From an uncultured Verrucomicrobiota bacterium (GTDB taxonomy: Bacteria; Verrucomicrobiota; Verrucomicrobiia; Limisphaerales; UBA9464): 7,507 bases of DNA. Position numbers and translations under genes: made by a program. The stretch covers positions 1 to 7,507 of the forward strand of contig CAIPFS010000401.1 in the NCBI GenBank assembly GCA_903864375.1. Reading direction: 5' to 3'. Of the stretch, positions 1-5,942 are shown piece after piece. The notes under the pieces are model-generated. The model saw only the letters and a list, made by a program, of their open reading frames with translations, did no database searches and was not told the origin of the DNA. Every line of letters begins with the position of its first letter. The first letter of the stretch is position 1.

Positions 1-1
1 C

Positions 2-523
2 GTCGGTCGGCAGGAGATTGAATTCGAAGCATTAAAGGAACTCCAACGACTCACCGGCGAGTATGACCTCGGACTCAGCATCGATCAGGTTCAGCTCAAA
101 GATGTCAATCCTCCTGAACCGGTCCAGGCGTCATTCAACGAGGTCAACCAGGCCCAACAGGACCGGGAGCGTTCCATCAACCTGGCCAAGGGACAGTTCA
201 ACAAGGCGATTCCCCAGGCCCGCGGTGCGGCGGATCAGCAGATCGCCGAGGCGGAAGGATATGCCGCGAAACGCGTCAACGAGGCCGAGGGGGATGCCTC
301 CCGATTTACCGCCCTGGTCACCGAATACGCCAAGGCTCCCGAGGTCACCCGCGAACGCATGTATCTTGAAACATTACAGGAGGTGCTGCCCAGGCTCGGT
401 CGGCGGGTCATTGTCGATTCCGAGCTCCGCCAGTTTCTGCCCCTGCTTCAGTTGAATGATCCGCCGGCAGGCGACGCCGCCCGTCGCGTCATCGCACCCA
501 ACTCCTCACCCATCGGACGATGA
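2..523 (+). CDS. hflK: HflK, SPFH-family FtsH modulator subunit (C-terminal 173 residues, 5' end outside window)
   Basis: The frame is open from the left edge and ends at TGA 521-523. It holds the C-terminal part of HflK, the membrane protein that pairs with HflC and, in the studied systems, encloses and modulates the FtsH protease. In view are the end of the SPFH domain (SIDQVQLKDVNPPEPVQASF, window residues 26-45) and the long charged helix (about 46-110) with EAEGYAAKRVNEAEGDASRF. The family signature near EYAKAPEVTRERMYLETLQ follows at about 109-125, then the short strand RRVIVDS. The TM helix and most of the SPFH domain lie outside the window. The Pro/Ala-rich tail after LLQLNDPP has no counterpart I recognise. 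The stop overlaps the hflC start as ATGA, so the two are almost certainly one operon. HflK rather than HflC is supported by gene order and by the APEVTRERMYLET segment. Confidence 0.93.
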   Translation, partial: VGRQEIEFEALKELQRLTGEYDLGLSIDQVQLKDVNPPEPVQASFNEVNQAQQDRERSINLAKGQFNKAIPQARGAADQQIAEAEGYAAKRVNEAEGDASRFTALVTEYAKAPEVTRERMYLETLQEVLPRLGRRVIVDSELRQFLPLLQLNDPPAGDAARRVIAPNSSPIGR

Positions 524-1488
524 ACAAGAACGCCCCGTATATCCTGATCGCCGCATCGGCGGCACTGTTGATCCTGCTTTCGTCCACCTTTGTGGTCAAC
601 GAAACCGACCAGGTGATTATCACCCGCTTCGGAAAGCCGATAGGGTCGCCAGTTACCAACGCCGGAATTTATGGGCGGACGCCCTTCATCACCACCGTCA
701 ACCGGTTTGAAAAACGGGCGCTGGATTGGGATGGCCGACCGATCGAAATGCCGACCCGGGACAAGACCTACCTGGTGGTCGACGCTTTTGCCCGCTGGCG
801 GATCGTCGATGCCGAAGCCTATTTTCTCCGGTTGCGGGATGAACGCAGTGCCCAGTCGCGACTCGATGACATCATCGGCGGTGAAATCCGCAACGTGGTT
901 GCCAGCCACGAACTCATTGAAATCGTTCGCAATGACAAATCCCGGAAACCGGCCAGTGCCGATTCGGGCGACGGTTTGTCGCGAACGATCAGCTGGCCGG
1001 CGATCCAATTCGGGAGGAGCGCCCTCGAACGAACTGTCCTGGACAGCGCCGCACCGAAACTTCGCGTCTTTGGCATTGAGCTCCTCAACGTCCAATTCAC
1101 CCGGATCAACTACAACGAAACCGTTCAACAAAGCATCTACCAAAGGATGATCAGCGAGCGACAACAGATCGCCGAGCGATTTCGATCCGAAGGCCAGGGG
1201 GAGGCCGCCCGGATCCTGGGCAATCGGGAGAAGGAGCTTCGGACCATCGAGTCGACCGCGTATCGAAAGTTTCAGGTGATTCGAGGCGAGGCGGACGCCC
1301 GGGCCACTGAAATCTATGCCCGCGCCTATGGGCAGACTCCCCCTGCGGCCGAATTCTACCGGTTCAGCAAGTCCCTCGAAACCCTTCAGAAGACCCTCGA
1401 CAGCAATACCACTGTGGTGCTGACCACGGACAGTGAACTCTTCCGGTTGTTGAAGCGGAGTTCATTCGGAACGGTCAACCCTCCGTGA
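520..1488 (+). CDS. hflC: HflC, SPFH-family FtsH modulator subunit
   Basis: A complete 322-residue protein, close in length to E. coli HflC (334). One N-terminal TM helix (about residues 6-26) anchors it, and the NETDQVIITRFGKP segment (27-40) opens the SPFH domain. The most diagnostic part is the C-terminal helical arm: YQRMISERQQIAERFRSEGQ (207-226), then GEAARI, the GEADARATEIYARAYGQ run (256-272) and EFYRFSKSLETL (278-289). The known role is to form with HflK a large membrane cage around FtsH that controls access of membrane-protein substrates. The ATG lies inside the hflK stop (ATGA) and no Shine-Dalgarno sequence precedes it, so translational coupling is the likely initiation mode. Residues about 138-165 form a Ser/Arg-rich insertion in the SPFH region. 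Two Pro-Ala-rich residues are added between AYGQ and EFYRF relative to the usual form. The gene runs into a convergent hairpin at its stop codon. Confidence 0.95.
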   Translation: MNKNAPYILIAASAALLILLSSTFVVNETDQVIITRFGKPIGSPVTNAGIYGRTPFITTVNRFEKRALDWDGRPIEMPTRDKTYLVVDAFARWRIVDAEAYFLRLRDERSAQSRLDDIIGGEIRNVVASHELIEIVRNDKSRKPASADSGDGLSRTISWPAIQFGRSALERTVLDSAAPKLRVFGIELLNVQFTRINYNETVQQSIYQRMISERQQIAERFRSEGQGEAARILGNREKELRTIESTAYRKFQVIRGEADARATEIYARAYGQTPPAAEFYRFSKSLETLQKTLDSNTTVVLTTDSELFRLLKRSSFGTVNPP

Positions 1489-1524
1489 AAAAAGGAATGG
1501 CGTGGCATCGAAGCCACCCCTTCC
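1488..1524 (-). terminator. Intrinsic terminator for the minus-strand hydrolase gene, at the convergent hflC junction
   Basis: On the minus strand GGAAGGGGTGGC (1524-1513) pairs with GCCACGCCATTCC (1506-1494) across the six-base loop TTCGAT. That gives about 11 base pairs with one bulged C and one mismatch, followed at once by six T (1493-1488). This is the classic layout for transcription ending just past the hydrolase stop at 1546. Read on the plus strand, the hairpin has an A-tract before it but no T-tract after it, so it is a weaker terminator for hflC. The T-tract overlaps the last base of the hflC stop codon. Confidence 0.75.
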
Positions 1525-1545
1525 TCACCCGCATGGAAAGAGCCT

Positions 1546-2856
1546 CTATTTGGCAGCTTTGACCTCAAAGTGGTGCGTTTTAGTCTTCCTCAGGACCTCA
1601 ATTTCCGCCTCCTGTTTCGCGATTTGGTCGTCGAGGCGCTTGAGTTCCGCATCCCGCCGGGTTTCCAGATCAGGCCCGGTCGCCCAGGCCGGAAAGGTCG
1701 ACAACTGGACATTCCGCCAACGATTAAAGTACAGATTGTTTTTCTCGAAGATGTGTCCCAGAAGGTCCCTGGCCTGTTGGGTGACGGGCCCTGCGGCATT
1801 GGAAAGGTTCCATCCCTTGCGAAGCTCGGCGGCGGTGACGGTCCCAGCTGCTTCGCCATCAATGGTGACGGTATAGCTGCCCTCAGGAAGCCCGGTGACC
1901 TTCAGGTCGTACCAACTGAGGTCGTCGAGCACGGGAGCCAGTTTCAAGGAAGACTCCGCAGCCTTGTCGATGGGCCAGGGAAGAACCTCGTCGGTCCGAT
2001 CGAAACTCAGCATTCCGTCCGTGGATTCCACCTTTTCAATCCGGCACTGCGATGTGGAAACAGCCTTGCTGACCGCATCAATGGTGGCCGTGGAGACGGT
2101 GGGAGTGGCTCCCAGTCCCTTGAGCACAGCCCACGCCATCAGCGTCTGCCCGGCGGGGCCGGGGTGAACCGCATCCCCTCCACCAATGAAGGCCTTGGCA
2201 TCCCGTGACCGTTCACCCAGCATGATCGACAGGTACGGATCAAATTGGTCCACGTAGCCGGCGCCGGTTTTGGCCGCCAAATCCTTCAAGCCATCCGAAA
2301 ACTTCCGAAGGGACTCATTCCGGACATCCTTGTCGGGATCCGGGCGTCGTTCTTCAATCGGTTGCGGCGTCAGCAAAAAGACGCGGGCCTGATGGGCTTG
2401 AAGCACCTTGCTGATCTCGGACTGACTTCGGACGTATGCCCGAAAGATATCGGGCCGGAATGTCTGATACGAATGGTCGTTCATCCCAAACTTCACCGTG
2501 ACGAAGGTGGGCTGCAACGGGAGGACATCCCGGGCCAGACCGCGACCCACGGAATCCTCCACCATTTGATCGAGCGCGGAACCTTCTGCGGCGAACAGGC
2601 GACCTTCATCCGGGTGCGCCCGCTGGCGAAGCCACGAGGTGTCACCACCCCAGCCAACATTGCGAAAGGTCAGTTTCCAGTCGGGGTGGCGGGTGAGGGC
2701 GTAAGCCTCAATGTAGGTCGTATAAAGTCGTTGCTCGGTGATGCTGTCACCCAGGAAAACGACGCGATCACCGTTATGGATCGCAAAATCAGCGGAGAGC
2801 CCTGAAATGCCAAGGACCGTGGCCGCAGCGAGGGCCGAAAGGGAGCGGTAGCGCAT
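1546..2856 (-). CDS. Exported SGNH/GDSL-family hydrolase with C-terminal beta-rich domain and coiled-coil tail
   Basis: A 436-residue protein. I chose ATG 2856 because it begins directly with a signal peptide (MRYRSLSALAAATVLGISG, likely cut after about residue 22). A TTG-started extension to 2916 would bury the signal under 20 charged residues. Neither start has a Shine-Dalgarno. The SGNH catalytic blocks are all present: GDS with nucleophile Ser38, the Gly block NVGWGGDTS (66-74), Asn126 in KFGMNDHSY, and the Asp228/His231 pair in DAVHPG. The family contains esterases, lipases and carbohydrate acetylesterases, and the substrate cannot be read from the motifs. Residues about 265-345 look like a beta-sandwich (WYDLKVTGLPEGSYTVTIDG, 315-334). 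Residues about 396-424 are Glu/Lys/Arg-rich and probably coiled-coil. The gene lies 105 bases after the hybrid kinase gene on the same strand, in a gap with no convincing promoter, and ends before the terminator at 1488-1524. A periplasmic or secreted esterase acting on polysaccharide substituents is the natural guess, but only a guess. Confidence 0.9.
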   Translation of the reverse strand: MRYRSLSALAAATVLGISGLSADFAIHNGDRVVFLGDSITEQRLYTTYIEAYALTRHPDWKLTFRNVGWGGDTSWLRQRAHPDEGRLFAAEGSALDQMVEDSVGRGLARDVLPLQPTFVTVKFGMNDHSYQTFRPDIFRAYVRSQSEISKVLQAHQARVFLLTPQPIEERRPDPDKDVRNESLRKFSDGLKDLAAKTGAGYVDQFDPYLSIMLGERSRDAKAFIGGGDAVHPGPAGQTLMAWAVLKGLGATPTVSTATIDAVSKAVSTSQCRIEKVESTDGMLSFDRTDEVLPWPIDKAAESSLKLAPVLDDLSWYDLKVTGLPEGSYTVTIDGEAAGTVTAAELRKGWNLSNAAGPVTQQARDLLGHIFEKNNLYFNRWRNVQLSTFPAWATGPDLETRRDAELKRLDDQIAKQEAEIEVLRKTKTHHFEVKAAK

Positions 2857-2961
2857 GTGGATAGGGGAAATAGCAAAACGCGAAGGACGGCCACGTGCAA
2901 GCCGGCAGTTGTCCAATCTGGCTAGCGCGGGATCGCCTCAATGCGATTCTGCGCCGTTCGC

Positions 2962-5190
2962 TCACTCCACCGGGCGATCGCGTCCCTCACACCACCGCAC
3001 CAGAGCCTCCCGAAGCTCCCCGAGTTGTACGGGCTTGCTGATGTAGTCGTTCATTCCGGCGGACATGAATTTTTCACGGTCCCCCCGCAGGGCACTGGCG
3101 GTCACAGCGATGATGTGCACCGGGCGCCGGTCGGAGCCAACCGACAATCCCTGCCGCTCCAGGCGGCGAATTTCCTGGGTGGCCTCAATGCCCCCCATGA
3201 TCGGCATTTGTCCGTCCATCAGAACGACATCGAAGCGGTCGGATTCCAATGCCCTGACCGCCTCCTGCCCATCGGAGACGATCACCGGTTCATATCCCAG
3301 TTTTCGCAATTGCGCCCGGGCCAGCCGCTGATTGACCAGATTGTCCTCCGCGAGGAGAATCCGTGCCGGGAATCCCAGAGGTGTTGAAGCCAGCCGCGCC
3401 GATGGGACCGGCGATCGGGCCAATCGGGATGCAGGCCCCAGAGACTCACAGAGATGCCTCCATTTGACGGGTTTCATGACCGTCGCATCAATTCCTTCCC
3501 GTCCGGTGGGATCTCCTTGATACCGTTTTCCAATGGGAGCTAGCAGGGTAATCCGCACGGACGCGATTCCCGGATCGGCTTTGATGGCTTGAGCCAGTTC
3601 CAATCCGCTCATCACGGGCATCGTCAGGTCGACCAGGACATCCGTATACGGCGAACCCGCCGTTGCCGCCGCCGTGAGCGTTTCCATCGCCTCCCGTCCG
3701 TCGGTCACCCCCCGGACCGTGGCCCGGCACGCGGCCAACGCGGAACACAGGGACTCCCGGACCGACCGGTTGTCGTCGACCACCAGGATTCTCAACCCTT
3801 CGAATGATTCCGGTGGAGTGGCAGGGGGAATTTCGTCGAGGCGCTGCCTGGACTGTCGGCAGGTGAAGTGAAAGGTGGAACCGGACCCTGGGCTGCTTTC
3901 CAGCCCAATGTCACCCTGCATCAGGCTGACCAGGCGCTTCGCAATGGCCAGGCCGAGTCCTGACCCCCCGTAGCGCCGGGTTGTCGAACCATCCGCCTGC
4001 GTGAATGCCTGGAACAACCGTGCCTGAACGGATGGGTCGATACCGATGCCGGTGTCGCGGACATCGAAACGAAGCCACACCTCGTCGGCAGATTCTGACA
4101 GCACCCGAACCTCCACCACCACCTCGCCTGCGTCGGTGAACTTGATGGCATTCGTCACCAGATTCATCAGAACCTGACGAAGTCGACCGGCATCACCCCG
4201 GAGATGGGTGGAAATTCCAACGGGAACCACACCGACCAATTCAAGTCCCTTGGCATCCGCCCGCGGAGCGAGGAGTTCCAGGGTGGTTTCGACCACCTGC
4301 CGCAAATCATAGTCGTGCTCTTCAAAGCTCAACTTCCCGGCTTCAATGCGTGAGAAATCCAGGATGTCGTCCAGCAACGTCAGCAGGAGTTTCCCACTGC
4401 CGCGGACAACCTCCATCAGATCTCGTTGCTGATCATCCAACGGGGTTTCAAGAAGCAGTTCCGTCATCCCGATGACGGCATTCATCGGCGTTCGAATTTC
4501 ATGGCTCATGTTGGCCAGAAACTCGCCTTTGGCCTCATTGGCCACGGTGGCTACCGCAGCCAGCTCCCGGGCACTCTGGGTTGCCTCGGCCAACTGCTGA
4601 TTGGCCTGAAGAAGTCCGGCATTGGCCGTTTCAAGATCCCGGGTCCTTTCAGCCACCATGGCCGCCAGATTCGCCATCTGGCCTCCAAGCTTCCTCCCCA
4701 ACATCCACTTTTCGCTCAATGCATTGGCGAGTTGCTGGACCTCAATATTATCAAATGGCTTCTTCAGGATGACCAACCGGTCGGAAACCCCCAGGTGCAC
4801 CAGCATGTCGTCCCACGAATAATTTGAGTAGGCGGTGCACAGGACGATTTGAAGTTCAGGATCCACCTCCCAAATCCGGGCCGTCGTCTCGACACCGTCC
4901 CATCCCGGAGGCATCCGGACATCGACAAAGGCGACCGAATACGGATGCCCCTCCGCCACCGCCTCCTGCACGCGTTCAAGCCCCTCCCGCCCCTGATAGG
5001 CAGAATCAATCTCAAACTCCGGTCCGCGCGGCGCGGGAGCCACACTGCCAAACAGCAGCTCCTCCATTTTTTCCAGGGACTCGCTGGGGGAATTGCCGGG
5101 ACACAGGATTTTTATAAAATCCTCATGGATTGCCCGGTTGTCATCAATGATGAGGACCCGGCGTCGGGGGATGGGTTCCGCTGTCCTCAT
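2962..5190 (-). CDS. Soluble hybrid sensor histidine kinase, REC-coiled coil-HisKA-HATPase-REC-REC
   Basis: This 742-residue protein has no membrane segment. In order: REC1 (about 12-155) with acidic pair Asp16/Asp17, phosphoacceptor Asp90 (VAFVDVRMPP), Thr119 and Lys144 in ILKKPFDNIEV; a coiled coil (about 160-220); HisKA with His230 in NMSHEIRTP; HATPase_c with N-box NLVTNAIKF (343-351), G1 DTGIGI (379-384) and G2 GGSGLGL (408-414); REC2 (468-585) with Asp472/Asp473, Asp521 and Lys573; and REC3 (611-732) with Asp616, Asp659, Thr697 and Lys719. All key kinase residues are present, so it should be active. REC1 carries an extra loop (about 32-58), as in other receivers with the CTAYSNYSWDDM and LKKPF motifs. 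REC2 has Leu550 where the switch Thr/Ser normally stands. The ATG overlaps the upstream kinase stop (ATGA) and has a plausible RBS, so the two were built to be co-translated. No HPt or DNA-binding domain is attached, so the output must lie elsewhere. Input may reach REC1 from the transporter-kinase; that is inference. Confidence 0.94.
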   Translation of the reverse strand: MRTAEPIPRRRVLIIDDNRAIHEDFIKILCPGNSPSESLEKMEELLFGSVAPAPRGPEFEIDSAYQGREGLERVQEAVAEGHPYSVAFVDVRMPPGWDGVETTARIWEVDPELQIVLCTAYSNYSWDDMLVHLGVSDRLVILKKPFDNIEVQQLANALSEKWMLGRKLGGQMANLAAMVAERTRDLETANAGLLQANQQLAEATQSARELAAVATVANEAKGEFLANMSHEIRTPMNAVIGMTELLLETPLDDQQRDLMEVVRGSGKLLLTLLDDILDFSRIEAGKLSFEEHDYDLRQVVETTLELLAPRADAKGLELVGVVPVGISTHLRGDAGRLRQVLMNLVTNAIKFTDAGEVVVEVRVLSESADEVWLRFDVRDTGIGIDPSVQARLFQAFTQADGSTTRRYGGSGLGLAIAKRLVSLMQGDIGLESSPGSGSTFHFTCRQSRQRLDEIPPATPPESFEGLRILVVDDNRSVRESLCSALAACRATVRGVTDGREAMETLTAAATAGSPYTDVLVDLTMPVMSGLELAQAIKADPGIASVRITLLAPIGKRYQGDPTGREGIDATVMKPVKWRHLCESLGPASRLARSPVPSARLASTPLGFPARILLAEDNLVNQRLARAQLRKLGYEPVIVSDGQEAVRALESDRFDVVLMDGQMPIMGGIEATQEIRRLERQGLSVGSDRRPVHIIAVTASALRGDREKFMSAGMNDYISKPVQLGELREALVRWCEGRDRPVE

Positions 5191-5942
5191 GCCGCCACTC
5201 CCGGTCCGTTGATCGGAAGATCCAGCGTGAAGGTCGCACCCTTCCCGCGGCCGTGACTATGAACCCCCAGCGATCCCCCCAACTCCCGGGCGGTCAGAGC
5301 CCCGCTGTGGAGCCCGAATCCATGGCCATCCCTCTTGGTGGTGAAACCGTGGGCAAAGATCCGGGTGAGATTCTCCGGCGGAATGCCCACCCCGTTGTCC
5401 TCCACCATCAACCGAACGAAGCCGGGCACCGATACAATGCGGACAACCACCCGCTTTTCTCCATGGGGCGTGCCTTCGCAGGCCTGCTTCGCATTGCGCA
5501 ACAAGTTGATCAATATCTGCAGTATTTTGTGTTTTTCGGTCTGGATGGCGGGAACCTCCTCAAATTCGCGACGCACCTCAATGTCGTGGCGCACCATCAT
5601 GGTCGAATGAATCTGGAGCGCCTCCTCGACAATGTCGCTGATATTCAGGGTCTGAACCATGGAGGCACCCCGGGCGAAATCCTGCTGAACGGTCACAATC
5701 TCTTTGATGTGCTCAATATTGTTCTGCAACTGGCCCAGTTCCTTCAAGACGGTGGCCTGTTCGGCCGCCACATGCTCGGACAACTGGGACAGATACGCCG
5801 GAATCTGACGCCCGCGAGGATCCACGGCCAGAAAATTACCGAGGTCCTGCTGGTGCTCCTGGAGCAGGGCCGCAAGTTTTGGCAGGTTCCCCGCTTTTGA
5901 TTTCCGGAGGCTTTCCGCCACGAAGGAGGAAGCCACGTTCAC
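5187..5942 (-). CDS. Histidine kinase C-terminal half (dimerisation helices and HATPase), 3' fragment of the frameshifted transporter-kinase
   Basis: This 251-codon frame can be read from GTG 5942, but that GTG has no Shine-Dalgarno and falls within a helix. The first residues (NVASSFVAESLRK) are the natural continuation of the H-box at the end of the preceding frame. Residues about 1-115 are helical and include a long insertion between the two DHp helices (about 20-60) and the QQDFARGASMVQTLNISDIV segment (86-105). The HATPase_c domain follows: N-box ILINLLRNAKQAC (143-155), G1 EDNGVGI (181-187), the FAHGFTTK segment (196-203) and G2 GHGFGLHSG (206-214). The ATP-binding site is therefore intact, but the phosphoacceptor His is encoded only in the other frame. 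As a separate protein it would be a kinase without its histidine. It ends in an ATGA overlap with the hybrid kinase. I treat it as the 3' part of the gene that continues to 7507. Real independent expression by GTGA re-initiation is possible but less likely. Confidence 0.85.
   Translation of the reverse strand: MNVASSFVAESLRKSKAGNLPKLAALLQEHQQDLGNFLAVDPRGRQIPAYLSQLSEHVAAEQATVLKELGQLQNNIEHIKEIVTVQQDFARGASMVQTLNISDIVEEALQIHSTMMVRHDIEVRREFEEVPAIQTEKHKILQILINLLRNAKQACEGTPHGEKRVVVRIVSVPGFVRLMVEDNGVGIPPENLTRIFAHGFTTKRDGHGFGLHSGALTARELGGSLGVHSHGRGKGATFTLDLPINGPGVAA
5198..5202 (-). promoter_or_regulatory. Probable ribosome binding site for the hybrid kinase
   Basis: On the minus strand GGGAG ends seven bases before ATG 5190. 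It lies inside the last codons of the upstream kinase. It is one of the few recognisable Shine-Dalgarno-like sites in this window and supports the ATGA-overlap start over any downstream Met. Confidence 0.45.

Noticed and set aside
63..455. Plus-strand Arg/Ser/Pro-rich frame at the left edge
   Set aside because: It is out of frame with the HflK coding sequence, and its composition is that of a shifted reading of that gene.
448..1164. Minus-strand open frame of 238 codons opposite hflC
   Set aside because: It lies fully antisense to well-conserved HflC sequence and has no recognisable domain or ribosome binding site.
2857..2916. N-terminal extension of the hydrolase from TTG 2916
   Set aside because: It would add 20 charged residues ahead of a good signal peptide and uses a rare start without a ribosome binding site.
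2857..2961. Promoter or terminator between the hybrid kinase and the hydrolase
   Set aside because: A TTGCAC-like box with an AT-richer stretch about 19 bases on matches the consensus at only about half the positions. A short ATCGC/GCGAT hairpin near 2930-2950 has no T-tract. Neither can be supported.
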